Source of the DNA: Herbiconiux aconitum
GTDB taxonomy: Bacteria > Actinomycetota > Actinomycetes > Actinomycetales > Microbacteriaceae
NCBI RefSeq assembly: GCF_024979235.1
Contig: NZ_JANLCM010000001.1
Location: 1,240,001-1,304,000, forward strand
DNA length: 64,000 nt
Reading direction: 5' to 3'
This document shows, one piece after another, positions 1 through 8,018 of this stretch (position 1 is the stretch's first letter; each line of letters begins with the position of its first letter). The position numbers and the translations under genes were made by a program. The notes under the pieces were generated by a model. The model did not search any database. It had not been told where the DNA came from and worked only from the letters and a program-made list of their open reading frames with translations.

Positions 1-344
1 TTCACCTGCAGCACGCGGTCCCAGGACGCGATCGGGTGGTCCGCAGCGGGCGCGCGCTCGATGGTTCCCGCGTTGTTGACGAGGATGTCCACGCGCCGGG
101 GGGAGAGGTCGTCCGCGAGCGAGCGAACGGCATCCGGGTCAGCGAAGTCGCACGAGACCGACTCGAACGAGCCGCCCGCCGCGGTGATCGCGCGTTCGAC
201 CTCACTGCCCGGGGCAAGGGTAGCGCTCACCCCGACGATATGCGCGCCCGCTGACGCGAGCGCCTCCGCCATCGCGCGCCCGATGCCCCGGCTGGCGCCG
301 GTGACGACGGCGGTCGTTCCCGTCAGGTCGAACAGCGCCGTCAT
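1..344 (-). CDS. SDR-family oxidoreductase, KduD/gluconate 5-dehydrogenase-like (partial)
   Basis: Only the N-terminal 114 residues are in the window; the C-terminus lies beyond the left edge. The reverse-strand translation begins MTALFDLTGTTAVVTGASRG, with the nucleotide-binding TGxxxGIG motif near residues 15-21, and reaches the NNAG motif near residue 91. The stretch NNAGTIERAPAADHPIASWD resembles the KduD/2-deoxy-D-gluconate 3-dehydrogenase branch. Its ATG overlaps the TGA of the zinc dehydrogenase by four bases (ATGA), so the two are translationally coupled. In a fucose pathway it could oxidise 2-keto-3-deoxy-L-fuconate; that assignment is inference from context. Confidence 0.85.
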   Translation of the reverse strand, partial: MTALFDLTGTTAVVTGASRGIGRAMAEALASAGAHIVGVSATLAPGSEVERAITAAGGSFESVSCDFADPDAVRSLADDLSPRRVDILVNNAGTIERAPAADHPIASWDRVLQV

Positions 345-1372
345 CGGACGGCACCCGTGCCGGCGACATCCACCAGCACCTTCATCGCTTTCCCCGACTC
401 GAGCGCAGCGAAGGCTTCGTCGGTCTGTGCCAGGTCGACGATGCGGCTGATCAGCGCGCTGGTGGGAATGACTCCGTCGGCGACCAATTCGACTGCCCTC
501 TCGAAGTCGGCGCGCGTGTAGACGCGCGCCCCCAGGATGCGCAGTTCCCGCCAGAACACCCGCTGTAGGTCGACGGCGCGCGGCTGCGGGTGGATGGCGA
601 CGACTACCAGCGTGCCGCGCACCTTCGGCAGCGACGTGGCGCTGGCCACCGCGGCGGCGGCGCCGGAGACCTCGAACACCACATCGGCGCCGGCATCTGC
701 GGTCCACTCGTTCACCGCCTGAGTGAGGTCCTGCGCTGCGGGATCGAGCGTGCGAAAGCCGAGGTCGGCGATCTGCGCGCGGCGGCGCTCGTCGAGTTCG
801 ACGACGACGACCTCGGCACCCTCGTGGCGGGCCACCGTGGCGATGAGCACGCCGATCGGCCCGCCGCCGAGCACCACCACCCGGTCGCCCGGGGCGAGCT
901 CAGACCGCCGGACGTCGTGCACGGCGACGGCCACCGGTTCGACGAGCGCTGCCTCATCGAGGGCGAGCGAGGCCGGCAGGCGCACCAGAGTCTCCTGAGG
1001 AACATTCCAGCGTTCCTGGAGCGCTCCCGGGGAGTCGATCCCGATGAAGTCGAGGTTCTGGCAGATGTGCTCGTTGCCCGCGAGACAGGCCGGGCACGTG
1101 CCGTCCCAGGAGAGCGGCATGACCGTGACACGGTCTCCCTCGATCCAGTTCTCGACGCCCTCGCCCACGGCAGTGATCACGCCGCTCATCTCGTGGCCGA
1201 AAGTCAGAGGGGTCGCCACTCGCGCATCCATGTGGCCGTGATAGATGTGCAGATCAGTGCCGCACAGACCGGCGAAGGCCACTGAGATCTGTACTTCGCC
1301 CGAGCCGGGCGGACGTTCGGGTACGTCCGCGACAGCGAGCTGCTGTGCGGAGAGGTACTGCAGAGCACGCAT
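341..1372 (-). CDS. Zinc-dependent medium-chain dehydrogenase (sorbitol/threonine dehydrogenase-like)
   Basis: A 343-residue MDR protein of normal family length. The N-terminus carries the catalytic-zinc Cys in GLCGTD (about residue 37) and GHE (about 59-61). A structural-zinc-like region (CPACLAGNEHIC) follows. The Rossmann motif VVVLGGGPIGVL lies near residues 165-176. Members oxidise secondary alcohols of polyols, sugar acids or threonine with NAD(P). It is the first gene of a reverse-strand operon coupled to the SDR downstream and is divergent from the ABC importer, sharing the intergenic operator with it. A role in oxidising a fucose-derived intermediate is likely but unproven. Confidence 0.85.
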   Translation of the reverse strand: MRALQYLSAQQLAVADVPERPPGSGEVQISVAFAGLCGTDLHIYHGHMDARVATPLTFGHEMSGVITAVGEGVENWIEGDRVTVMPLSWDGTCPACLAGNEHICQNLDFIGIDSPGALQERWNVPQETLVRLPASLALDEAALVEPVAVAVHDVRRSELAPGDRVVVLGGGPIGVLIATVARHEGAEVVVVELDERRRAQIADLGFRTLDPAAQDLTQAVNEWTADAGADVVFEVSGAAAAVASATSLPKVRGTLVVVAIHPQPRAVDLQRVFWRELRILGARVYTRADFERAVELVADGVIPTSALISRIVDLAQTDEAFAALESGKAMKVLVDVAGTGAVR

Positions 1373-1446
1373 AAATCCTCCGTTGGTATGACGTCGTATG
1401 GTGTTAGCGCCGCTCTTTCCGACGGCCTACAACAGAGGTCATTGTA

Positions 1447-1463
1447 CATAGGTCACATGTATG
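1447..1463. promoter_or_regulatory. Palindromic operator over divergent promoter, site 1
   Basis: The sequence CATAGGTCACATGTATG sits in the 158-bp spacer between the divergent dehydrogenase and binding-protein genes. Its reverse complement shares 12 of 14 right-hand positions with ACATGTGATGTATG upstream of the dehydratase (site 3). It is also close to the perfect-arm site at 7945-7961. The right arm runs into TATGAT (1460-1465), which reads as a -10 hexamer for the binding-protein gene, so a bound repressor would block the promoter. The regulator is not identifiable in this window; a GntR- or LacI-type protein is plausible. Confidence 0.6.
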
Positions 1464-1530
1464 ATCTAATAACGCAGGGGCCGCGCACCGCGGCTCGTCG
1501 TCAACGTCGTCGACCAGACAAGGACTCGAA

Positions 1531-2904
1531 ATGGCTACACAGCAACGCCGCTTCACCCGATTCGCCCGAACCATCGCCGTTGCGGTGTCAGCCGCTGCGC
1601 TCATCGCTCTTTCCGCGTGCAGCGGCGGCGGCAGCGGAGGAGGAGATGACTCCGAACTCGGATTCACCCCCGCCGAGCAGGTCAAGGACAGCCCCATAAC
1701 CGTGTGGGTGGATGCATCCCGCGAACCGGCGATTCAGGCCTTCCAGGCGAAGTATCCGGACATCGACGTCAATGTCGAGACGTACGACGGGAACGCCAGC
1801 GGCTCGGGGAGCTTCCAGACCAAGATCTCGCTCTTCGATCAGGCAGGTGAGGGTTGGCCCGATGTGGTCTTCTCCACCCAGAACAACGACGCGTCGTGGG
1901 CTTCCAAGGAGACCAACGGCCAGCAGGCCTTCGCGGCCCCCGTCAACAAGGGGTGGTTCGATCAAGACTTCCTCGACGGCTTCACGCCCGGATCGCTCGA
2001 CCCGCTCACCGTCGACGGAACCGTGTACGGTCTGCGCAACGACCTGGCCCAGTCAGTGTTCTGGTATGACCAGTCGCTGTTCGACCAGTTCGGCTACCAG
2101 GTCCCGACGACCTGGGAAGAATATGAGCAGCTGAGCGACAAGCTCGCTGCCGAGCACCCGGGCTACATCCTCGGCTCGGTGGGCGATTCCTTCCTCGGCA
2201 TGCTCGTCAACTACTGGGGGGCACAGGCTCCCGTCTTCCAACTCGACGGCAACACGTTCAGCAGCGACGTCACGGCTCCGAACTCGCAGAAGATGACTGA
2301 ACTGCTCGACCACATGGTTGCGAACGGCACACTGACCAAGGACAGCGTGTTCAGCTCCGACTTCGTGCAGAAGTACCAGGGCAAGGCGCTGGGCATGCCG
2401 GGACCGGTGTGGTTCATCGGCGCCCTCTTCCAGAACCCCGACAGCCTCAACGTTCCCGCAGGCCAGATCGGCGCCAGCACGCCTCTGCACTGGGACGGTG
2501 AGGACATCGGAACCGGAAACGTGGGTGGCGGCACCTGGTTCGCATCGAGCCACACGAAGAACCTCGACGCGGTCAAGACCCTGATGGAGTTCGTCACGAG
2601 TGCGGACGAATACCAGGTGGATCTGGCAGGCGGCTACCCCGCCTACGCCTCTGCCGCTGAGAAGTGGACCGCGAAACAGGCCACTGGCGGATACTTCGTC
2701 GGAGACTTCGAGAAGACGATCGTGGATGCCGCGAGCCAGGTGTGGAGCGGCTGGGGCTACCCGGACTTCAGCGCCGAGACCGCGTATTCGAAGATCGTGC
2801 TGCCCGCGCTCGCTTCCGGTAAAACGATCGAGTCGGTCGCGCCCGAGTGGCAGCAGGAGATGGAGAACGAGGCGCAGGTCCAGGGCTACACCATCGCCAA
2901 GTAA
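1531..2904 (+). CDS. ABC importer extracellular sugar-binding lipoprotein
   Basis: A 457-residue family 1 solute-binding protein. The N-terminus has basic residues, a hydrophobic segment and the lipobox LSAC with Cys30, followed by a Gly/Ser-rich linker, so it should be a lipid-anchored receptor outside the membrane. Bodies of this length bind mono- or oligosaccharides for CUT1-type ABC importers. The two genes downstream encode matching permeases. No ATPase gene is present, as is common in actinobacteria where a shared MsmK/UgpC-type ATPase serves several CUT1 systems. Placement beside fucose genes suggests a fucose-containing glycan or fucose itself as ligand. Confidence 0.92.
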   Translation: MATQQRRFTRFARTIAVAVSAAALIALSACSGGGSGGGDDSELGFTPAEQVKDSPITVWVDASREPAIQAFQAKYPDIDVNVETYDGNASGSGSFQTKISLFDQAGEGWPDVVFSTQNNDASWASKETNGQQAFAAPVNKGWFDQDFLDGFTPGSLDPLTVDGTVYGLRNDLAQSVFWYDQSLFDQFGYQVPTTWEEYEQLSDKLAAEHPGYILGSVGDSFLGMLVNYWGAQAPVFQLDGNTFSSDVTAPNSQKMTELLDHMVANGTLTKDSVFSSDFVQKYQGKALGMPGPVWFIGALFQNPDSLNVPAGQIGASTPLHWDGEDIGTGNVGGGTWFASSHTKNLDAVKTLMEFVTSADEYQVDLAGGYPAYASAAEKWTAKQATGGYFVGDFEKTIVDAASQVWSGWGYPDFSAETAYSKIVLPALASGKTIESVAPEWQQEMENEAQVQGYTIAK

Positions 2905-2948
2905 CGATCGTTCATCACTGAAAGAAGAAGCTCATCGCACTCTCTACC

Positions 2949-3878
2949 GTGGAGGCTCCCGCCGTCGGCCAGCTGAATGGCCGGCGGCAGGAGCCGCGCA
3001 CCAGACGCAAGAACCCGAACCGCGCCCAGGCGCGAATGGGTTATACCTTCAGCGCCGGATACGGCATCCTGCTGATCCTGTTCGGTCTGCTCCCCACCCT
3101 GTACGCCATCTTCCTGGCGTTCACCCACGAAGGAGCCTTCGCGGGCCTCGACAACTTCGTGAGGGTGTTCAACGACTACCGGTTCTGGCCCGCCGTGCAG
3201 CACGTCGCGGTGTACCTGGTCATCTGGTTGACGTTCCAGACGATCTTCGTCGTGCTGCTCGCCCTGATCGTTCACGCGTTCGGCGCTCGGTGGCTGTCGG
3301 TTTCGACGCGGTTCGTGTACTACATCCCGGGCGCACTGGCCGGCGCGTCGAGCGTGATGCTCTGGCTGTTCATCCTCGACCCATCCGTCAGCCCGGTCTC
3401 CGGGATCCTGCGCGCGCTCGGCCTGGACAGCTTCGTCGAGACCGTGTCGATCGAGAACCTCCCGGTCATCTTCACGATCATCGCCTTCTGGACAGGCGCC
3501 GGTGGGTGGATCGTCATCATGTACGGAGCGCTCAACAACATCAGTCAGGAAGTCATGGAGGCGGCGCGCGTCGATGGCGCCGGAACGGTCAAGACGGCCT
3601 GGCACATCCAACTGCCACTGATGCGCAAATGGATCTCGTACATGGGAATCATGACGCTTGCGGCGGGAACCCAGCTCTTCGTCGAGCCGCGCATCCTCTC
3701 TCAAGCCAGCAAGGGCGTCGTGCCCGGCGACTATTCCCTGAACCAACTCGCCTACCTGTACGCGTTCAAACAGAACGACTTCAACGGCTCCGCGGCGATC
3801 TCACTCATCCTTCTTGTGGTCGCTCTCGGACTGGCCGCATTCTTCGTCTTCCGTGGAGGCCTCTTTGAGCGCGAATAA
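2949..3878 (+). CDS. ABC sugar importer permease 1
   Basis: A 309-residue integral-membrane subunit starting at GTG. After a basic, Arg-rich cytoplasmic tail of about 35 residues it has six predicted hydrophobic helices. The EAA loop EVMEAARVDGAG lies near residues 199-210 and is the contact point for the ATPase. It belongs to the MalF/UgpA-type CUT1 permeases. It lies 44 bases after the binding-protein gene and overlaps the next permease by 14 bases. A start at the internal ATG near 3035 is possible, which would remove the basic tail. Confidence 0.9.
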   Translation: MEAPAVGQLNGRRQEPRTRRKNPNRAQARMGYTFSAGYGILLILFGLLPTLYAIFLAFTHEGAFAGLDNFVRVFNDYRFWPAVQHVAVYLVIWLTFQTIFVVLLALIVHAFGARWLSVSTRFVYYIPGALAGASSVMLWLFILDPSVSPVSGILRALGLDSFVETVSIENLPVIFTIIAFWTGAGGWIVIMYGALNNISQEVMEAARVDGAGTVKTAWHIQLPLMRKWISYMGIMTLAAGTQLFVEPRILSQASKGVVPGDYSLNQLAYLYAFKQNDFNGSAAISLILLVVALGLAAFFVFRGGLFERE

Positions 3879-4779
3879 CGCAGTACTGACCCGCGATCGC
3901 CGAACGGCGAGATCGCCGCGCGGCTGGCTCGGCCGCGCGCTCGCGATCGTCGTCGCGCTGGCCTTCGTGGTGTTCTTCGTGCTGCCACTGATCTGGCTTC
4001 TGCTGGCGCCGACGAAGACACCGTTGCAGCTGCTGACCGACAACCCGTTCAGTTTCGGTGGTCTCGGCGCGCTCGTCGACAACTGGCAGAGCCTGTCGGC
4101 GTTCCAGAACGGCATCGTCTGGACATGGCTGGGAAACGCCGCCTTCTACTCCGGAGCGGCGCTCGTGCTCACGCTCGTCGTCAGCATCCCGGTGGGCTAC
4201 GCCCTGGCACTGACCGACTTCCGCCTTCGTCGTGTGCTTCTGGTCACGACGCTGGTCGTGATGCTCATCCCCAACACTGCCCTGGTGCTGCCGATCTTCC
4301 TCGAGCTGAGCGCCGTGCGCCTGATCGGCAACCCGCTGTCGGTAATCCTGCCGTTCTCGTTCTTCCCGTTCGGGGTCTACCTCACCTATATCTACTTCTC
4401 CACCAGCGTCTCCCGAGACCTTCTGGATGCCGCCCGCATCGACGGAGCCGGTGAGTTCCGGGTCTTCTGGCGGGTCGCGATGCCCCTGGCGACCCCCGTC
4501 ATCGCCTTGGTCGGCTTCTTCAACTTCGTCGGCAACTGGAACAACTACTTCTTGCCCTTCGTGATGGTTCCCGGCAGGAAGTCGCCGATTCAGGTGGGGC
4601 TCGCCGAGCTGCTCTCGAACGTTCCGCTGTTCAATCCCACGTCGGCCAGTACGGTGAACATCGAGGTGCCGACGCTCGCGCTGGCGACGATCATCTCCGT
4701 CGCACCGGTGCTGATCATCTTCCTGTTCTCGCAGCGATTCCTGGTCTCCGGAATGACCGCCGGCGGAACCAAGGGCTGA
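3865..4779 (+). CDS. ABC sugar importer permease 2
   Basis: A 304-residue MalG/UgpE-type permease. The start is taken as TTG at 3865 because GGAGG lies five bases upstream and the protein then begins with a short basic tail before its first membrane helix (residues about 20-45). The EAA loop (LLDAARIDGAG) is near residues 189-199. The 14-base overlap with permease 1 implies translational coupling. It ends only six bases before the convergent lactonase gene, leaving no space for an independent terminator. Confidence 0.9.
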   Translation: MSANNAVLTRDRRTARSPRGWLGRALAIVVALAFVVFFVLPLIWLLLAPTKTPLQLLTDNPFSFGGLGALVDNWQSLSAFQNGIVWTWLGNAAFYSGAALVLTLVVSIPVGYALALTDFRLRRVLLVTTLVVMLIPNTALVLPIFLELSAVRLIGNPLSVILPFSFFPFGVYLTYIYFSTSVSRDLLDAARIDGAGEFRVFWRVAMPLATPVIALVGFFNFVGNWNNYFLPFVMVPGRKSPIQVGLAELLSNVPLFNPTSASTVNIEVPTLALATIISVAPVLIIFLFSQRFLVSGMTAGGTKG

Positions 4780-4785
4780 GGGGCG

Positions 4786-5655
4786 TCAGGCGGGGCTGAC
4801 CCCCTGGAGTGCATAGACGCGGTCGGCAGTGCCACCCATCACGTCGCGCCTCTCGGCCTCGCTCAGAGACGCGACTGTCGAAGTCAGCGCATCCCAGGTG
4901 CGCTCATACCCTCCCGCGAGTTCTGCAATCGGCCAGTCGCTTCCCATCAGAAGACGGGACGGGCCGAAGATCTCGATCGCCGTGTCGACGAAGGGGCGGA
5001 TATCGTCTGTCCGCCACCGATCCAGAGGACCGTCGGCGGGGTAGAGGCCCGAGAGCTTGGCGTGCACACGAGGGGAGTGCGCCGCGGCGAGCAGCAAGCG
5101 TCGCCAATCGTCGAACGAGTCCTGGCTACCGCCGATGGGCGGCTTGCCCAGGTGATCGACGACGACGACGAGATCGGGATGCCGCGCCGTCAGTTCCGGC
5201 AGGTGGGCGAGCGCGTCGTGGTCGGAGGTCACGTAATCCAGCGGCAGTCCCGCGTCGGCGATCCCTCGGAGCCCCTCTTCGACTACCGGACTCAGAATCC
5301 ATCGGGTGTCCTGCCGCTCGTGGAGCAGACTCCGGATGCCGACCACTCGAGCATCCTGGTCTGCCCACGTGCTCAGGCGTCTGCGCGTGCCTTCGGGATC
5401 GTCCAGAGGCGTCCACGCGACCACCCCCGCGACATCGGGCTGCGCGCGGGCCACCGAAAGCAGATGCGCCGTGTCCTCGTCGTTGTCGGCCGCCTGGACG
5501 AGAATGACGGCGTCGATTCCCCGGCTCTGCCTCGCCGGAGCGGTCTCGTCGAGGTGGAATGAGCGAAAGAGCGGGCCTGCTTCCGGGCCGAGCCACGGAT
5601 AGTCGGCTGCCGCGAGATCCCAGATGTGGTGATGGGCGTCGACGATGCGGTTCAT
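4786..5655 (-). CDS. Amidohydrolase-2 family lactonase, L-fuconolactonase-like
   Basis: A 289-residue TIM-barrel hydrolase of the COG3618 type. It starts MNRIVDAHHHIWDLA with the metal-binding HxH of the amidohydrolase fold (residues 8-10). Further landmarks are VVVVDHLGKPP near residues 163-173 and the late MGSDWP motif near residues 242-247 with its conserved Asp. The family hydrolyses sugar-acid lactones such as L-fucono-1,5-lactone and L-rhamnono-1,4-lactone. The ATG overlaps the stop of the upstream aldo/keto reductase by four bases. Pairing with a fucose dehydrogenase-like enzyme and a fuconate-type dehydratase supports the fuconolactone step. Confidence 0.85.
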   Translation of the reverse strand: MNRIVDAHHHIWDLAAADYPWLGPEAGPLFRSFHLDETAPARQSRGIDAVILVQAADNDEDTAHLLSVARAQPDVAGVVAWTPLDDPEGTRRRLSTWADQDARVVGIRSLLHERQDTRWILSPVVEEGLRGIADAGLPLDYVTSDHDALAHLPELTARHPDLVVVVDHLGKPPIGGSQDSFDDWRRLLLAAAHSPRVHAKLSGLYPADGPLDRWRTDDIRPFVDTAIEIFGPSRLLMGSDWPIAELAGGYERTWDALTSTVASLSEAERRDVMGGTADRVYALQGVSPA

Positions 5656-6620
5656 GCGTGCAGAACCCCCTGGTCACGCAGCTGCTCCCACAGCGCCGGC
5701 GGAATGTGCGCCTGGTAGCGATCGAGCGTGGAGGAGACCTGGGCAGCGCTGCGCATGCCGACGACGACCGACGCGATCTGCGGTCGGAGCAGGGGGAAGG
5801 CGATCGCGGCGGCGGGCAGCGTGACGCCGTGCAGATCGCACAGATCGGCGATCTGCATGGCGCGGGCGAGCGTCTGTTCGTCGACCTCGCGGTAATCGAA
5901 GCGCCCACCGTGGACAGGTCGGTCCGTGCTGAGCAGACCGGAGTTGTAGACGGCCGCTGCGACGAGCGCGACGTTGCGTTCCTCCGCCAGTGGTAGCAGC
6001 TCGTCGGCCGCCGACTGGTCGAGAAGTGTGTATCTGCCGGCGACCATCATGACGTCGACGTCGCAGCGGCGGATGAATTCCGCCAGCATCGCCGCTTGGT
6101 TCATGCCCGCTCCGACCGCACGGATGACGCCCTGATCGCGAAGTTCGATGAGCGCTGAAATCCCCGTCGTCGAGGCGGCCTGCCAGTGATCGTCCGGGTC
6201 GTGCAGGTACCCGATGTCGATGCGGTCGAGCCCCAGGCGGTCGAGGCTCTCCTCGATGGAGCGGAGCACGCCGTCGCGCGAGAAGTCCCACAAGCGCTTT
6301 GTCGACGCTTCGACGACGAAGCCGTCGTCGTCCAGGCTGCCCGCTCCCGCCGGATGGGGTTCGAGCAGGCGTCCGACCTTGGTGGAGAGCACGTAGGCCT
6401 CGCGGTCACGCGAGCTAAGCGCGGCACCGAGGCGCCTTTCGGACAGGCCGAGGCCGTAGTGCGGCGCGGTGTCGAAGTACCGGATGCCGGCATCCCACGC
6501 GGCGTCGACGGCGATGCGAGCATCTTCGTCCGAGATAGCGCGATTCGCGTTGCCGAGTTGCGCGGCACCGAACCCGATCTCTGTCAGGGAAAGGCCGCGG
6601 TCGATCTGTCGGGACTTCAT
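5652..6620 (-). CDS. Aldo/keto reductase, L-fucose (D-threo-aldose) 1-dehydrogenase-like
   Basis: A 322-residue AKR-fold oxidoreductase. The catalytic tetrad is visible: Asp50 and Tyr55 within DTAPHYGLGLSERRLG, Lys81 in STKVG, and the His of YLHDPDDH. The motif DTAPHYGLGLSE is characteristic of the D-threo-aldose 1-dehydrogenase/L-fucose dehydrogenase/pyridoxal dehydrogenase group, which oxidises L-fucose to the 1,5-lactone with NAD(P). The product is the substrate of the coupled downstream lactonase. It is divergent from the dehydratase gene across a 122-bp spacer carrying operator site 3. Confidence 0.87.
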   Translation of the reverse strand: MKSRQIDRGLSLTEIGFGAAQLGNANRAISDEDARIAVDAAWDAGIRYFDTAPHYGLGLSERRLGAALSSRDREAYVLSTKVGRLLEPHPAGAGSLDDDGFVVEASTKRLWDFSRDGVLRSIEESLDRLGLDRIDIGYLHDPDDHWQAASTTGISALIELRDQGVIRAVGAGMNQAAMLAEFIRRCDVDVMMVAGRYTLLDQSAADELLPLAEERNVALVAAAVYNSGLLSTDRPVHGGRFDYREVDEQTLARAMQIADLCDLHGVTLPAAAIAFPLLRPQIASVVVGMRSAAQVSSTLDRYQAHIPPALWEQLRDQGVLHA

Positions 6621-6687
6621 GAATGCTCCTCCGGCGGCGTCGCCCGTTGCTTTTGTTCAACCGAGCGCCCCAGTCATCTGGGCAGAT

Positions 6688-6704
6688 TGAACATGTGATG
6701 TATG
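6688..6704. promoter_or_regulatory. Operator site 3 between reductase and dehydratase genes
   Basis: TGAACATGTGATGTATG lies 39 bases before the dehydratase ATG. Over the right-hand 14 positions it matches the reverse complements of sites 1 and 2 at about 12 positions each. The end of the element reads into TATGCT preceded by TG one base upstream, an extended -10-like sequence. This ties the reductase-lactonase operon and the dehydratase gene to the same control as the importer and the beta-helix gene. Confidence 0.55.
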
Positions 6705-6742
6705 CTCTTTCTAGATTAGGGCAAGGGAAAGTCAAGGGCGAA

Positions 6743-7903
6743 ATGAAGATCACTGGTTACCGATGCATCCGCACCTACCGAGACTGGGGGCGCCCGATCG
6801 GTGACGTGAACGGGTACATCGACAACGGGCTGACCGAAGTGCCGATCGTGATTCTGGAGACGGACGAGGGCATCACCGGCATCGGTACCGGCTCGGACCA
6901 GGACATCGACCGGCTGTTCCCGGCACTCGAAGGCGAAGATCCGCGTGCGGTCACAGCTTTGTACGACCGGATGCTGGCACGCGTCTTCAAGGCCGGGCAC
7001 GCGGGCGCGACCTTCGGGGGGATCGGCGCGCTGGACATGGCGCTGTGGGACCTGAAGGCGAAGATCGCCGGCGAGCCGCTCTGGCGGGTTCTGGGCGGCC
7101 GAGACAGATTCGTCAGCGGGTACGCCTCGGGGCTCGACATCGCCCTCGACGACGAAAAGCTCGCCGCCTTCTACAAGCGCATGGCCGATTTGGGGTTCAC
7201 GAGCGCCAAACTCAAAGGTGGCCGCGATCTCGAAGCAGACCGGCGCCGGCTGCAGATCATCGGAGATGAACTCCGCTCGAACACGCGTCACCCCGCTCTC
7301 ATGCTCGACGCGAACGAGTCCTGGAACCTCAAGCAGGCGGTGCGATATGTGACCGCGCTCGAGAAAGACACCGATCTGACCTGGGTCGAGGAGCCGCTGC
7401 GAAGGTGGGATGCTCCGGGTCACGCACGATTGTCCAATTCGGTGCGGGCCGCGGTCGCCACAGGCGAGAACTTGACCGGACTCGAGCAGTTCCGCCCGTT
7501 GCTCGATGCCGGCGGCGTCGACATCGTGCAGGTCGGCTGCGTCTGGGGGGTCACGCACTTCCTTCGGGTTTCGCACCTCGCTCATGCTCATGACCTTCCG
7601 ATCAGTCCCGTCGGGCTGACCTCCAATCAGGCCGTCGCACATGCCGCAACCGCAGTGCCGAACCACATGGTGACCGAGGTGCAAGATCTGGGAGCGCCGT
7701 TCGGCGTCACGATCGACCAGGAGATCGTGGACGGGGGCATCGTGCTGGGCGATGCGCCGGGTCACGGGGTGAGTGTCGACGAAGAGGCGATTCTGGCGAG
7801 CCAGCGGGATGCGAGCTGGCTCGTGCCCGCGGGGCCTCACGTGCGTCCGCATCGGGCGGGGCTGCGACTCATCGCGGAAGACGACCGCGCGGAACGCGCG
7901 TGA
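6743..7903 (+). CDS. Enolase-superfamily sugar-acid dehydratase (mandelate racemase-like)
   Basis: A 386-residue member of the enolase superfamily (COG4948). The start at ATG 6743 is chosen because the protein then begins MKITGYRCIRTY with the usual capping domain; longer in-frame extensions have no homology-like features. The barrel has a KxK pair (Lys156, Lys158 in AKLKGG) and metal ligands Asp189 (MLDANES), Glu216 (WVEEPL) and Glu242 (TGEN). The position that usually carries the catalytic His of the His/Asp dyad reads PISPVGLTSN, with no His. In context it should dehydrate L-fuconate or a related aldonate to the 2-keto-3-deoxy acid; substrate is inferred. Confidence 0.87.
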   Translation: MKITGYRCIRTYRDWGRPIGDVNGYIDNGLTEVPIVILETDEGITGIGTGSDQDIDRLFPALEGEDPRAVTALYDRMLARVFKAGHAGATFGGIGALDMALWDLKAKIAGEPLWRVLGGRDRFVSGYASGLDIALDDEKLAAFYKRMADLGFTSAKLKGGRDLEADRRRLQIIGDELRSNTRHPALMLDANESWNLKQAVRYVTALEKDTDLTWVEEPLRRWDAPGHARLSNSVRAAVATGENLTGLEQFRPLLDAGGVDIVQVGCVWGVTHFLRVSHLAHAHDLPISPVGLTSNQAVAHAATAVPNHMVTEVQDLGAPFGVTIDQEIVDGGIVLGDAPGHGVSVDEEAILASQRDASWLVPAGPHVRPHRAGLRLIAEDDRAERA

Positions 7904-7944
7904 GCCGGATGTGCCGGCGCTAATTTCTGCCCAGGACTATTGCG

Positions 7945-7961
7945 CATACGTCACACGTATG
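7945..7961. promoter_or_regulatory. Perfect-arm palindromic operator, site 2
   Basis: CATACGTCACACGTATG has two exactly complementary 6-bp arms (CATACG/CGTATG) around TCACA. It lies 57 bases before the ATG of the secreted beta-helix protein. The right arm overlaps TATGAT (7958-7963), a good -10 hexamer, in the same arrangement as site 1. It is the cleanest copy of the shared element and shows that the secreted enzyme is controlled with the importer and fucose genes. Confidence 0.65.
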
Positions 7962-8018
7962 ATTTCGTAGACGCGGGGGGCAAAGCTGCCCTGCTTAACA
8001 TCACGGAAGCGAATAGCC

